Shown one piece after another: positions 33,939 through 43,521 of a stretch of 63,915 nucleotides of DNA. The notes under the pieces were generated by a model. That model was not told the origin of the DNA. It saw nothing but the letters and a program-made list of their open reading frames with translations, and did not search any database. Each line of letters begins with the position of its first letter. Within the stretch, counting starts at the first letter, position 1. The translations under genes and the position numbers were made by a program. This DNA comes from an uncultured Candidatus Saccharibacteria bacterium (GTDB lineage: Bacteria; Patescibacteriota; Saccharimonadia; Saccharimonadales; Saccharimonadaceae): the NCBI GenBank assembly GCA_938036785.1, contig CALHWE010000016.1:1-63915 (forward strand), written 5' to 3'.

Positions 33939-34415
33939 ATGAATAAGCGAGGGTTTACGCTAGTCGAGATTTTGACAGTGGTGGCGATACTAGCGATCTT
34001 GGTATCGGCGTCGATTGTGGGGTATGGTGCGTGGCGTCAGCGTGCAGCCCAGACAGAGCTCGTGAGTGATCTGCGGGCTGCTGCCGCGGCAATGACAGCC
34101 TATAGGACGTTTTATAATGGCTATCCTACATCGCTCCCAGCTGATTATCACAAGAGTGAGAATATTACGGCGACGCTTAAGTACGTCGCGTCGGCAACCT
34201 ACTGCATAGAGGCAACGACGCGCACCACTCGGGGGCTTGTCTTTCATGTGAAGGGCTCAGAGAGCGAGCCCAAAGAGGGTGGGTGTGATGCCTACCAGGC
34301 GCAATCTGGCGAGAATGAGTCGCGAGCAGCCGATGGTGTGCTGCGCTACTGTCATGTGATCCGTGTGGTTGAACCAACCCAGCCAGCGGCGTGTGAGCCA
34401 GAGCTTCAAAGATAA
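33939..34415 (+). CDS. Type IV prepilin-like protein
   Basis: 158 residues beginning MNKRGFTLVEILTVVAILAIL, a textbook class III signal: prepilin peptidase would cut between Gly5 and Phe6 and Glu5 of the mature protein is present. The hydrophobic helix is followed by a soluble globular part with four cysteines (TYCIEAT, GGCDAY, RYCHV, AACEP), likely two disulfides. It is separated by 20 kb from the main prepilin cluster, so it may be a minor pilin or a pseudopilin with a separate role. TATGAT lies close before the ATG. Confidence 0.8.
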   Translation: MNKRGFTLVEILTVVAILAILVSASIVGYGAWRQRAAQTELVSDLRAAAAAMTAYRTFYNGYPTSLPADYHKSENITATLKYVASATYCIEATTRTTRGLVFHVKGSESEPKEGGCDAYQAQSGENESRAADGVLRYCHVIRVVEPTQPAACEPELQR

Positions 34416-34514
34416 AGTTCTGTATCAATAAAAAGCCAAACTGGAAGTTGGATTCTCTATGAGTTGTATATCCTGTTAGTCAAGATGACAATAAATTAGC
34501 TATTGTATTTTATA

Positions 34515-35120
34515 CTACAGATCAATCACCTCACCCCGGTCGATAGGCTTATGAACTGTGCGATGCCCACGCATACGATGGCGCAGTGTACGGCGCAGCT
34601 CAATGGCATTGGTGAGGAGAATGATGCCATTAACCAGTGCATAGCCACCAACGATTTGGACGAAAAGCTGAGCACTGCCAACAGGGAAGAGCCAGAGGAC
34701 GAAGCTCATGATCACACCGATCACGCCAGACATGAGCCAGAGCGCTCTCGTACGGCTCCCAGCAGGGAAGATACGGCTCAGTACAAGGTCGATGAGGCTG
34801 CGCAGCATCACCACCCAGCCAAGCACAAAGCTGAGTGTTGCCACACTGACCCGAGGGTTGGCGAGCACTACACCAAGCAGAATAAGCAGCGCACCTGCCA
34901 CCACGAGGAACGTCCTCGCTTGGCTATTTGCTACCTGCAGCCCACGTACCAGCTGCGACAGGCCCCAGATGATGATCAAAATAGCGAGGAGTGTCATCAA
35001 AACAGTGAGAGTCACTGCTGGCATCACAAGTGATACTCCACCAAAGATAATCAATGACAGGCTAATGATAATAATCACCCACCACGCACCAATAAGCTGT
35101 CTTTTGAGTTGTTCGATCAT
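34515..35120 (-). CDS. HdeD/DUF308 family membrane protein
   Basis: 201 residues with six TM helices in three hairpins, each ending in short polar turns (AWWVIIIISLSLIIFGG, TVLMTLLAILIIIWGL, LVVAGALLILLGVVL). This repeating pattern with G-x-x-L-I-x-x-G turns matches HdeD/DUF308 proteins, some of which are linked to acid resistance; the biochemical role is unknown. AAGGAGG before ATG 35120 makes this one of the genes with a normal leader. Confidence 0.75.
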   Translation of the reverse strand: MIEQLKRQLIGAWWVIIIISLSLIIFGGVSLVMPAVTLTVLMTLLAILIIIWGLSQLVRGLQVANSQARTFLVVAGALLILLGVVLANPRVSVATLSFVLGWVVMLRSLIDLVLSRIFPAGSRTRALWLMSGVIGVIMSFVLWLFPVGSAQLFVQIVGGYALVNGIILLTNAIELRRTLRHRMRGHRTVHKPIDRGEVIDL

Positions 35121-35226
35121 ACATGCCTCCTTGTCTTTCTAGTGTAGATGATGGCGGGGTAATCTGCAATTAATAGGTGAGGCTATGAACTATCCACCAC
35201 TGTAGAGATGGTATAGTGCTCGGGCA

Positions 35227-36831
35227 CTAGTCACGGGCAAACTGCATCAGCACGAGTGGGTCACCAGTGACGGAGCGCAGAGTGTAAGCGCTGGGTAGTG
35301 TTGGGGTGGTGGTTGCGGTCGAGCTGCTATAGTAGAGAACGTTGATTTTTTTGGCATTGGTAAAGGGCTGAGTGGTGTCGGCTACCTTGTGGTACGTGGT
35401 ACTCCCTTCGAGCGGTGCGTAGCCGCCCATCAGTGGGCCACCCACATAGGCCATGTAGATGGGGCAATGCGACTGCGCTTGCTCGAGATAATAGCTTATC
35501 TCTATAGCGATGTACGGGTCGGCCGCAAGGATGACACTCCCATCATGGCAGGTGGTGTCGAGCTGGGTGGCAATTTGCTTTACGTTGGGTCGCTCATCGC
35601 GCTGGAAGTTGAAGTTACCCTGCAGTGATAACTGTACCATGCCATACAACATAATTACTGGCAGAAGTACCAAGAGAGCGGTTGACACAGCCTTGTGCCA
35701 GCGCAATGGCGAATGATGCAGGGCTACGCAGGCTGTATAGAGGACGACGCTTGCAATAGCAACACCACTGATTGCTACGTGAGCAAGGTAGCGCTCGACA
35801 TACATTGGAGCAGATAGTGACACAACGATTAATGCTGCAGCTGGTACGCCCACATGAGCAAGCAATAGCCAGGCAAGCTCGGGGTGCGGCAACGAACGCA
35901 TTGCACGAGGCCACGCCCACGCAACGGCACAGATAATAATCAGGACAAGTTGCGACGACACAACGCCTAGCAGCCAAGATGGCTTATAAATCATATTGAA
36001 GGATGCGATGCCAAGCAAATTCTGCAGATTCATCGGCTGGCCAATCTCGGCCAAAGCACCATTGCCAATCTGTCCCAAGAAGGTCGGTAGCCACGGCAAG
36101 AACAACATAAAGCTCACGACATATGCCCAGAGCCACGGCAACTTCCACCACTGCTGCAAGCCTTGGCGACGGTAGGTCATAACCATGAGCCAGAGCAGCT
36201 GGGCTAGCCAGAGTAAGGCGCTATAATACAGCGTCCCCATACCGAAAGCGACAAGTACCGCATAAAGCATCCAGTCGCGCCAGCGATCATCGTGCCAAGC
36301 GCGTGCCAGTACGGCGGTGGCGCTTACACCGATGAGTGACCCTAAAGCATACATCCGTATCTCGAAGCCATAACGCATGAGTAGGGGTGTGCCAATCAGT
36401 GTGAGGAGTGTATACCCCGCGGCGCGCTTACCAAACCAGCGCCGCACAAAGCACCCCATAATAACCATCGCACCGCCATAGCAGAGGATACTAAAGGCAC
36501 GCAGGGCTGGCTCGCTATAACCCCACACGCTGGCCCAGAGCTTGAGGATGAGATAGTAGAGCGGCGGGTGTGTATCGATACTGGTGAGGCGAATGAGTTC
36601 ACTGATTGGCTGCTTGGCGAGCCACACCGAATACGCCTCATCAAACCACACACTTTGCTGGCTGCCAATCCACCAGCACAGCGCCATTGCCACCAGTGGT
36701 GCTAGTACAATGGCAATGCGAAACCAATGGTGTCGCATCTTACAGACAAAGGGAAATAGTCGATTTGTGAGAATAAGGGCGGAATTCTTGACCCGTGCGG
36801 CAGATTGTTGCCGCGCTAGTTGTTTACTCAT
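35227..36831 (-). CDS. GT39-like (ArnT/PMT superfamily) membrane glycosyltransferase
   Basis: 534 residues, about 11 TM helices. The first extracytoplasmic loop carries WFDEAYSVWLAKQP, the DE-type acidic motif of polyprenyl-phosphate-dependent glycosyltransferases, followed by DTHPPLYYLILKLW, which is typical of this superfamily. The soluble C-terminal part (residues about 430-530) contains DGSVILAADPYIAIEISYYLEQ. It would transfer a sugar from a lipid carrier to a protein, lipid or glycan outside the membrane. Acceptor unknown. Confidence 0.75.
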   Translation of the reverse strand: MSKQLARQQSAARVKNSALILTNRLFPFVCKMRHHWFRIAIVLAPLVAMALCWWIGSQQSVWFDEAYSVWLAKQPISELIRLTSIDTHPPLYYLILKLWASVWGYSEPALRAFSILCYGGAMVIMGCFVRRWFGKRAAGYTLLTLIGTPLLMRYGFEIRMYALGSLIGVSATAVLARAWHDDRWRDWMLYAVLVAFGMGTLYYSALLWLAQLLWLMVMTYRRQGLQQWWKLPWLWAYVVSFMLFLPWLPTFLGQIGNGALAEIGQPMNLQNLLGIASFNMIYKPSWLLGVVSSQLVLIIICAVAWAWPRAMRSLPHPELAWLLLAHVGVPAAALIVVSLSAPMYVERYLAHVAISGVAIASVVLYTACVALHHSPLRWHKAVSTALLVLLPVIMLYGMVQLSLQGNFNFQRDERPNVKQIATQLDTTCHDGSVILAADPYIAIEISYYLEQAQSHCPIYMAYVGGPLMGGYAPLEGSTTYHKVADTTQPFTNAKKINVLYYSSSTATTTPTLPSAYTLRSVTGDPLVLMQFARD

Positions 36832-36908
36832 ATCTTTTATAGTACCGATTTGTTGGCAAAAAATCCACTAGCAAAGCCATAATCATCCGTGGTACAATAC
36901 CACTATAC

Positions 36909-36985
36909 GTACCCGTAGCTCAGCTGGATAGAGCGTTGGTTTCCGGAACCAAAGGTCGCAGGTTCGAACCCTGCCGGGTATACCA
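36909..36985 (+). tRNA. tRNA-Arg (CCG)
   Basis: 77 bases with encoded ACCA: acceptor GTACCCG/CGGGTAT with a G1-U72 wobble, anticodon stem TTGGT/ACCAA around TTCCGGA, T arm GCAGG/CCTGC. Anticodon CCG reads CGG. Confidence 0.93.
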
Positions 36986-36994
36986 TAGATAATT

Positions 36995-37020
36995 GAGGCT
37001 CGCGCGGCCTCTGTTTTTTA
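36995..37020 (+). terminator. Terminator after tRNA-Arg(CCG)
   Basis: GAGGC and GCCTC around a seven-base loop, followed by TGTTTTTT. Confidence 0.75.
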
Positions 37021-37100
37021 TGGATATGTGTAGAAGGCGTACTAATTGATGGGATAGACCAATGAAACAAAAGAAGGTCTATCTCTCTAGCTGATCCCTG

Positions 37101-38261
37101 TTAGCGTGGAATAATCTTCATCAAAAACTTTGTCTTGACGGCAAGGTAGATAAGCGCAAGTGCACTGACGGATAAGGCGAAGTTGGCTGGGATCTCGTGG
37201 AAACGATCGACCGACGTAAAATAAAAATCGCTAATATAATAATCTGGTGCCACAAAGAGATGTATGATGAGAATAACGAACGCATGCACCGTATACACAT
37301 AGAGCGAATTATGGCCAAACGGCAGCAAAATCCAGCCGAGCCACCGCTTGATGTGATCCTCGAATCGCCGAAACAGCATAAAGAACCCAGCAAACCAGAG
37401 CCACGATAGAGTCAGGCGAGGCAGTGGTAGGTCGAGCTTGAGGAACTGATTGTCGAGTGCGGTATCGGCCGCGGCAAGCGCTTGATGAAAGCCATCGCCC
37501 AGCCCATGTGCCACAAAGGTGACGTATGCGTCGGTAAAGAGTGTGAGGGCGAAGAGCGTTGCAATACTGCGCTTGATGATGCGTCGACGGCGCAGCGGCC
37601 ACGATTGCCAGCGTGCGGTAATCTCTGGTAGGTGGTAGCCCAGGGCAAAGGCCATAAAGAATAGCACCTGCCAGGTGAGTGGCTGGTATAGTTCACTGAC
37701 TGGCCGTGGTGTTAGCGCCCACACCAGTAGGCTGAGCCCTAGCATGATATACCACTTGCCGCGCCGCAGTAGCCAGAGTGCGCCTGGTGCTACTGCAATA
37801 AACAGTGCATACAGGCGCAGATAGTCTGCCCAGCCGTAGAATTGCTGTAAGGTAATAATATCCCACGCCAGGCCAAGCCAATTACCATCGGGCAGCGGCA
37901 AAGGCAACTTGACACCTTTATTATCAATAAAGGACCAACTAATCAGGAGCGATAGCATCGTCACGATAATGCTCGTGAGGTAGAGCGTACCAGCCCGCTT
38001 CCAGAGCAAGCGCGTCGCTGCCATGAGGGGCTGCGTGCGGAGCTTGGCACCGCGCACAATGCCCAGGACAAGGCCGGATATAATGAAGAACCCTTCGGCT
38101 GCCGAGACAGCGAGACGACTGTCGCCGGTGAGGAAAGTGAGGCCATTGGGGAAGTAGGTGAGATGGTCGAGAATAATGATAACCAAAAACCACCCGCGCA
38201 TCAGGTCGAGACTAACGATGCGCCCAACAGAGGACGCGCTGGCTTTTGGTTGGGTTGTCAC
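37101..38261 (-). CDS. OpgC-like membrane acyltransferase
   Basis: 386 residues with about ten TM helices. The N-terminal RIVSLDLMRGWFLVIIILDHLTYFPNG matches the start of OpgC/acyltransferase-3-type membrane enzymes (R-x-x-x-D-x-x-RG). AAEGFFIISGLVLGIVRG corresponds to the second helix with its conserved GF-x-x-SG pattern, and HNSLYVYTVHAFVILIIH to the late His-containing helix. Such enzymes acylate or succinylate extracytoplasmic glycans. The start is GTG, eight bases after TATACT. It lies two genes after the GT39-like enzyme, consistent with a surface-glycan role, which is an inference. Confidence 0.7.
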   Translation of the reverse strand: MTTQPKASASSVGRIVSLDLMRGWFLVIIILDHLTYFPNGLTFLTGDSRLAVSAAEGFFIISGLVLGIVRGAKLRTQPLMAATRLLWKRAGTLYLTSIIVTMLSLLISWSFIDNKGVKLPLPLPDGNWLGLAWDIITLQQFYGWADYLRLYALFIAVAPGALWLLRRGKWYIMLGLSLLVWALTPRPVSELYQPLTWQVLFFMAFALGYHLPEITARWQSWPLRRRRIIKRSIATLFALTLFTDAYVTFVAHGLGDGFHQALAAADTALDNQFLKLDLPLPRLTLSWLWFAGFFMLFRRFEDHIKRWLGWILLPFGHNSLYVYTVHAFVILIIHLFVAPDYYISDFYFTSVDRFHEIPANFALSVSALALIYLAVKTKFLMKIIPR

Positions 38262-38400
38262 AATGATCTAGTATAGCAGGTTTGCTAAAAGTATGCTTAA
38301 GATTGTCTAATGTTGTGGTGAGGGAGTCTAGTCCTGAGGCTTCAGTGCTCAACACTGATTGCTCCATAACACAAGCACCGAGAGACGGCATAGCGACACG

Positions 38401-39126
38401 CTAGCGTGGTCGCTTGCTCGCAACAGTGCGTGCCTTGGTGGCAAAGGTGTCATCGATGAGGACAGAGGGCGCAAATTCACCATAGCGCCGCGATACTGCT
38501 TGCTCGATTAGGAAATCGGCAATGCGTGGATTCTTAGGTAGAATTGAGCCATGCAGGTAGGTGCCGACCACATTGCGGTAGCGCGCACCTTCGGTTTGGT
38601 CGGTACCATTGTTGCCCGCCCCACGCGATACGATACCCAGGGGTAGCACGCTGTGCCCAAGGGTTGTGAGGCCGCTGTGGTTCTCATAGCCAATGACTTC
38701 GCCAAAGTCGCTGCTGGCAGTGACGATATTGCCAATCAGGCGCTGCTCGCCAGCGACTGTCTCGATATCAAAGAGACCAATTCCACGAATGATCGCTCCC
38801 TGAGTAGTCTTAAAGAATCGCCCAAATAGCTGGTAGAGCCCACACACTACCAGCATCGGCACGCCATCATCAGCGAGGCGCTGCAGGGTGGGGCCAATCG
38901 CTAGTAAATCATCCTGGATGGTAGCTTGGCCAGAGTCTTGGCCACCGCCACCTACAATGATATCGATATCAGCTGGGAAGGTGTCGCCTGGGTTATATTC
39001 AACGAGCCGTACGCTGTAGCCATACCACTCGAGCCGTCGCTTGAGTGTGAGGGTATTACCCCAATCACCATAGATATTCATGGCGTGAGGGTAGAGTTGG
39101 AGGATGGTGATAGTGTTGTCTTTCAT
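38401..39126 (-). CDS. gatD: Lipid II isoglutaminyl synthase, glutaminase subunit GatD
   Basis: 241 residues, a class I (CobB/CobQ-type) glutamine amidotransferase. ITILQLYPHAMNIYGDWGNTLTL is a typical GatD start. The nucleophile is Cys95 in VVCGLYQLFG and the catalytic His is His192 in GTYLHGSIL. With MurT it amidates D-Glu of lipid II to D-isoglutamine, a Gram-positive-type modification. The gene overlaps murT by ATGA, so the two subunits are coupled. Confidence 0.9.
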   Translation of the reverse strand: MKDNTITILQLYPHAMNIYGDWGNTLTLKRRLEWYGYSVRLVEYNPGDTFPADIDIIVGGGGQDSGQATIQDDLLAIGPTLQRLADDGVPMLVVCGLYQLFGRFFKTTQGAIIRGIGLFDIETVAGEQRLIGNIVTASSDFGEVIGYENHSGLTTLGHSVLPLGIVSRGAGNNGTDQTEGARYRNVVGTYLHGSILPKNPRIADFLIEQAVSRRYGEFAPSVLIDDTFATKARTVASKRPR

Positions 39127-40391
39127 ACAGCATTTACCTCTGTGTAATGAGCTAATTCGCGCCGCAAAGCAAGCATGGCGGTATAAGTACAGTAGATGCG
39201 CAAGGGGGTGCCGCGGTTGGCCTGGACAAACTCTGCTAGAGCCTGCTTGAGGCTAGGCACAACGCGCCGAGTTTCTACCTCATCATACTGGAGGCGCAGC
39301 GCCATATCGTAGGCGCGCACACCACTCACCATTGCCACGCCAGTGGGCCGAAGCGTGTCGAAGTCGACATCCCATAGCCAACTCATATCGCGGCCATCGG
39401 CGTACTGGTCGTTGATGGCAATCATTGTAGCAGTCTTGTGAGGATCAAACGATGCCAGGCTCAGGCGGAAACCGCTCGGGTTCTTAACGAGGACAAGCTC
39501 GCAGGGCTGGCCATTGACAGTCAGGGCTTCGCCGCGGCCAAAGGCTGGCTCGACCTGAGCTAGGGCAGTGAGCATGGCGGGTGTATCGAGTTTATCTTGC
39601 AGAATAGTACGGACGAGGGTAAGTGCTCCTGCAGCGTTTTGGGCATTGTAGCTGCCTTTGAGCTTCAGTGAGACAGGATGATCGGAACCGTCGAAGCGGA
39701 AAGTGGCAGCTTGGTCGGACAAGTGGCATAGCGTCACATCAGCATTAGTGGTGGCTGTAGTCTGGCCTGAGGCGCTCCGCATGGTATCGTCGCTTGGGAA
39801 GAGGTGGGCAAGTGATGGATCGACGCCATAGCGGCTTATTGGTGCTGTGAGATCAGCGGTAAATTCTTGCCGTGTCAGCCGTGGGTCGTTGCCATTGAGA
39901 ACAATGCCATTTGTGGTGCGCATGGCGATGGTGTGAAGCAGCTGCGCTGTGTAGTCAATCTCGCCAAAGCGATCGAGTTGGTCGCGCAGGACGTTGAGTA
40001 GCAAGCAATAGCGTGGGGCAACTTGCTTGACGAAATGCACCGCATGCGCTTCGTCAAGCTCGAGCACGGCAATATCCGCTGGCAAAACACCATGGGTATC
40101 AACCGCCTCAAGCAGCGCTGCTGCCACGCCACGAGTAAAGTTGCTCCCTGTGCGATTAGTAAAGACGCGGAGGCCTTGGCTCTCCAGTAGGGCTACAACC
40201 ATCTTGGTGGTGGTTGTCTTGCCGTTAGTGCCACTTATTACCACCACACCATGCGGTAGAGCATCAAGCGTACGGGCAAGAAAGTGCCGATCGAGTTTCT
40301 CGACGACGAGGCCTGGCAATGCCGAACCACCACCGCGCAACCGAGCTGCGCGCTGCACCCCTTTGCCCACAAGAGTTGTAATACGAATCAT
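39123..40391 (-). CDS. murT: Lipid II isoglutaminyl synthase, ligase subunit MurT
   Basis: 422 residues, Mur-ligase fold. The ATP loop is ISGTNGKTTTTKMV; NRTGSNFTRGVAAALLE and VLELDEAHAVHF match MurT; the DUF1727-like C-terminal domain follows (LVKNPSGFRL, DQYADGRDMSWLWDVDF). The Cys4 zinc-ribbon insertion of streptococcal and staphylococcal MurT is missing: the equivalent stretch (RYGVDPSLAHLFPSDD onward) contains no CxxC pairs. TATAAT lies seven bases before ATG 40391, chosen over the upstream ATG. Partner of GatD downstream. Confidence 0.88.
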   Translation of the reverse strand: MIRITTLVGKGVQRAARLRGGGSALPGLVVEKLDRHFLARTLDALPHGVVVISGTNGKTTTTKMVVALLESQGLRVFTNRTGSNFTRGVAAALLEAVDTHGVLPADIAVLELDEAHAVHFVKQVAPRYCLLLNVLRDQLDRFGEIDYTAQLLHTIAMRTTNGIVLNGNDPRLTRQEFTADLTAPISRYGVDPSLAHLFPSDDTMRSASGQTTATTNADVTLCHLSDQAATFRFDGSDHPVSLKLKGSYNAQNAAGALTLVRTILQDKLDTPAMLTALAQVEPAFGRGEALTVNGQPCELVLVKNPSGFRLSLASFDPHKTATMIAINDQYADGRDMSWLWDVDFDTLRPTGVAMVSGVRAYDMALRLQYDEVETRRVVPSLKQALAEFVQANRGTPLRIYCTYTAMLALRRELAHYTEVNAV

Positions 40392-40473
40392 GGTGTTTAT
40401 TATAGCATGAATCACCCTTTATTTATGGCACGATATATAGCACAAATCACGCTAGTGCGCTACAATGCATAGT

Positions 40474-40851
40474 ATGATAGTGGTTGGATTTTTTGCGTGG
40501 TGGTATGGCGCTGGGTGGTGGCAGCGGATCACGATGGTGTGGGGGAAGCTGGTGAGTGTATTTGACTATTTTTCAATTGATCTCCTGGTGCGAACGTGGT
40601 TTTCGCCGTTTCGGCAGATATCGGCAGGAGCGGTGGATGGGCCGATTGGCGTGCAGATTCGGGCATTTTTTGACCGTCTCATCTCGCGGACGATTGGCGG
40701 CATCGTGCGGAGCTTTATGATTATCTTTGGCATTGTCGCGCTGGCAGTAACCGCTGCGGCGGGGCTTGTCTTTATTATTGCTTGGGCGCTTGTGCCCGTG
40801 TTGCCACTGCTGGGGGTGGGGCTTGCGATAGTGGGGTGGCTGCCATGGTAA
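40474..40851 (+). CDS. Small membrane protein preceding the ClpC-like ATPase
   Basis: 125 residues. An amphipathic, Trp-rich first third (FFAWWYGAGWWQRITMVWGKL) is followed by a basic loop and two TM helices near the C-terminus (FMIIFGIVALAVTAAAGLVFI and ALVPVLPLLGVGLAIVGWL without overlap). TACAAT covers the earlier in-frame ATG and ends seven bases before ATG 40474. The stop overlaps the start of the ClpC-like gene by seven bases, so the two are translated together and may form a membrane complex. Family not recognised. Confidence 0.55.
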   Translation: MIVVGFFAWWYGAGWWQRITMVWGKLVSVFDYFSIDLLVRTWFSPFRQISAGAVDGPIGVQIRAFFDRLISRTIGGIVRSFMIIFGIVALAVTAAAGLVFIIAWALVPVLPLLGVGLAIVGWLPW

Positions 40852-43292
40852 GCGACTTTCACTATGATAGCTTGCGTGCTAAGAAGGCTCGCTTGGGTGT
40901 GCAGATGGGCCGCTTCGACCACTGGTGGTGGGTACCATTTTTGCTATTCTTAGCAGGGGCAGGAGCATTGCTGGCGATTGAGCTGCCTCTGGGGTGGTTT
41001 ATCGCGAGCCTTGCTGTGGTACCATATGGGCTTCACCGGTGGTATCAGGGTGAGATTGCCCATTTGCCCATCAGTGGTAGTACGGCTGACGGTTTGCTTA
41101 CAGGTGATGTCCTGGGTCGGTTGCCCGCCACACCAACACCACGCGATATTGCATGGGCATTGCGCTCAGTTAATGATGGGCTGTTTATGGCATTGCGACT
41201 CGGCCTCAGCCCGGCGCTTATACAGGATCTCGTGAGTGACGACCCGAGCATTATGCCCGAGTTTTGGCAATTTGCTGACCGCATCCGCCAGTACAATCAG
41301 CTCGAGCAGATCACTGGTAGTGTACTTATGGTGGCTTTGGTGCGCAGTGTGCCTGGCTACCAAAATATCTTGGCGGAACTCCAGCTTGACGACGAAGATC
41401 TCGATGGCGCGGTGCAGTGGCAGCACCACTTGCGCCAGTTGGTAGCGCAGATTCATCAGCCGCGGCGCACTGGTGGGGTGGCACGCGATTGGTCGTTTGG
41501 TTATATCCCACTGTTACGCCGCTTTGGACAGAATATCAGTGAGCAAATTAGCCGTGGCGGCGGGATGTTCTCAGTTGATGTTGCGTCACACACCAAAGCG
41601 ATTGATCAGCTCATCGATATCTTCGGCACCCGTGGGCGGCAGAATGCCGTGCTGGTAGGACAGGCTGGCACGGGCAAGACGACCATCATTCACGCCTTTG
41701 CCGAGCGGCTACTTGATGCTTCGGCGCATTTGCCTAGTGGTCTCAAGTTTCGGCAGGTGTTTATCCTCGACTCATCATCACTCATCGCTGCGGCGCCAGG
41801 CCGAGGTGAGCTCGAGAACCTTGTTATGCGTGTCCTTGGTGAGGCGTATACTGCTAAGAACATCATCATCTGCCTGGATAATGCTCAACTGTTCTTTGAG
41901 GAAGGGATTGGCGCGGTGGATCTTACCAATGTACTGTTGCCTATTCTTGAAGCAGGGCGCCTGAGAGTTATTCTGAGTATGGATGAGCAGCGGTTTTTGC
42001 AGATTGGCCGGCGCAACCCATCGCTTGCTAATGCGCTCAATCGCATCTCCATAGCACCCACAAGCGAAGCCGAGACACTGCGTGTCTTGCAAGAGCAAGC
42101 CGTCATTACCGAGGGGCAGCGCCATGTGGCTTACCGCTATCAAGCGCTGCGCGAGACGTATCGGCTAAGTGTGCGCTATATTCATGATCTCGCTATGCCG
42201 GGCCAAGCCATCAAGCTGCTCGAGTCGGCCGCGAGCTACCACGAGGATGGTATTGTGACAAAGCAATCGGTGCAGCAAGCCATTGAGCAAACGATGGATG
42301 TAAAGATAAGTGTGGCGAGTACTGCCGATGATCGCGAGCGACTGCTCAATATGGAGGCGCTCATCCACCAGCGAATGGTCAACCAAACGCGAGCGGTCAG
42401 CGTAGTAAGTGACGCCTTGCGCCGAGCACGAGCCGGTGTGCGCAACCAAAATCGGCCAATTGGCACCTTTCTCTTTCTTGGGCCAACAGGAGTGGGTAAG
42501 ACAGAGTTAAGCAAGGCTCTGGCTGACGTGTACTTTGGTGGTGAGGGTAAGATTGTCCGGATTGACCTCAACGAATATGTCCGGCCTGAGGATGTGTCGC
42601 GCCTGATTGCTGATGGCGCTGATGACCCAGCCAGCTTAACCGCCCAGGTGATGAAGCAGCCCTTTAGCGTGGTGCTGCTCGATGAGATAGAGAAGGCCGC
42701 ACCAGAGGTATTGGCAACCTTGCTACAGCTGCTGGATGAGGGGATCCTGCGCGATATTAAGAACCGTGAGGTGAGCTTCCGTGATGCAATTGTCATTGCT
42801 ACGAGCAACGCTGGGGCCGACCGCATCCGCGAATATATCGAGCATGGTTATAAGCTTGAGCAATTCGAACAGCAGTTTACCGACGAGCTCATTAACAGTG
42901 GTCAGTTCCGTCCTGAGTTCCTCAACCGTTTTGACGAAATCGTCCTCTTCCGGCCATTTACTAAGGAAGAACTGGTGCAAGTGCTCGACCTCATCCTCGA
43001 AGGGGTTAATGCCACACTCGCGCAGCAAAAGGTCTCGGTCGCGGTAGAGTATGATGCTAAGCTCTTTCTCGTCGAACGTGGCTATGATCCACGGCTTGGT
43101 GCTCGCCCAATGCGCCGCGTGGTGCAAAAAGCGGTGGAAAATACCGTGGCACGCCAGATGCTCAGTGGCAGTGTGGTGCCTGGCAGTACCATTACTGTCA
43201 CGCTTGAGCAAGCTCGCCAAGCCTTCCAGACTGATGGTGCACCAGAGGTTGTGACAGCAGATGAAATCATCCCACCAGAGTATAAGCGGTAA
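40845..43292 (+). CDS. Membrane-anchored Clp/Hsp100 AAA+ ATPase (ClpC-like)
   Basis: 815 residues. Two TM helices at about residues 28-62 replace the usual N-terminal Clp_N repeats. A helical linker region (about 70-245) precedes AAA domain 1 (Walker A GQAGTGKT at about 272-279; Walker B IIICLDNAQLFF has D-N instead of D-E). AAA domain 2 has GPTGVGKTELSKAL at about 546 and VVLLDEIEKAAPEVL. The C-terminal D2-small domain is intact (FRPEFLNRFDEIVLFRPF, YDPRLGARPMRRVVQ). The IGF/VGF ClpP-docking loop is not seen near REYIEHGYKLEQFEQQF, so a stand-alone disaggregase or unfoldase at the membrane is more likely than a protease partner. Start ATG overlaps the previous stop. Confidence 0.75.
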   Translation: MVSDFHYDSLRAKKARLGVQMGRFDHWWWVPFLLFLAGAGALLAIELPLGWFIASLAVVPYGLHRWYQGEIAHLPISGSTADGLLTGDVLGRLPATPTPRDIAWALRSVNDGLFMALRLGLSPALIQDLVSDDPSIMPEFWQFADRIRQYNQLEQITGSVLMVALVRSVPGYQNILAELQLDDEDLDGAVQWQHHLRQLVAQIHQPRRTGGVARDWSFGYIPLLRRFGQNISEQISRGGGMFSVDVASHTKAIDQLIDIFGTRGRQNAVLVGQAGTGKTTIIHAFAERLLDASAHLPSGLKFRQVFILDSSSLIAAAPGRGELENLVMRVLGEAYTAKNIIICLDNAQLFFEEGIGAVDLTNVLLPILEAGRLRVILSMDEQRFLQIGRRNPSLANALNRISIAPTSEAETLRVLQEQAVITEGQRHVAYRYQALRETYRLSVRYIHDLAMPGQAIKLLESAASYHEDGIVTKQSVQQAIEQTMDVKISVASTADDRERLLNMEALIHQRMVNQTRAVSVVSDALRRARAGVRNQNRPIGTFLFLGPTGVGKTELSKALADVYFGGEGKIVRIDLNEYVRPEDVSRLIADGADDPASLTAQVMKQPFSVVLLDEIEKAAPEVLATLLQLLDEGILRDIKNREVSFRDAIVIATSNAGADRIREYIEHGYKLEQFEQQFTDELINSGQFRPEFLNRFDEIVLFRPFTKEELVQVLDLILEGVNATLAQQKVSVAVEYDAKLFLVERGYDPRLGARPMRRVVQKAVENTVARQMLSGSVVPGSTITVTLEQARQAFQTDGAPEVVTADEIIPPEYKR

Positions 43293-43521
43293 GAGTGCGG
43301 CACTTTCGAGTAATTAGCTTTAGCTCTACAAAGAAATGATATTGAGAAGGTGCCCATTCTATTACGGGGGTCGCACATTAGATAAGAAGAGCGAAGGTAT
43401 GAAGGGGCTCTCAAGTAGACTTGAAAGCGCAAATTTTCTACCCTTGAAAGAATGTAAGAGCGAGAAATAATACCTCTTTTTGTGACGTGTACTTCTAGCG
43501 GTACGAGCCAAAGCCGCGTGA

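Noticed and set aside
34503..35033. 176-codon plus-strand ORF
   Set aside because: It is antisense to the HdeD/DUF308 gene and shows the His/Gln/Arg-rich composition of a shadow frame.
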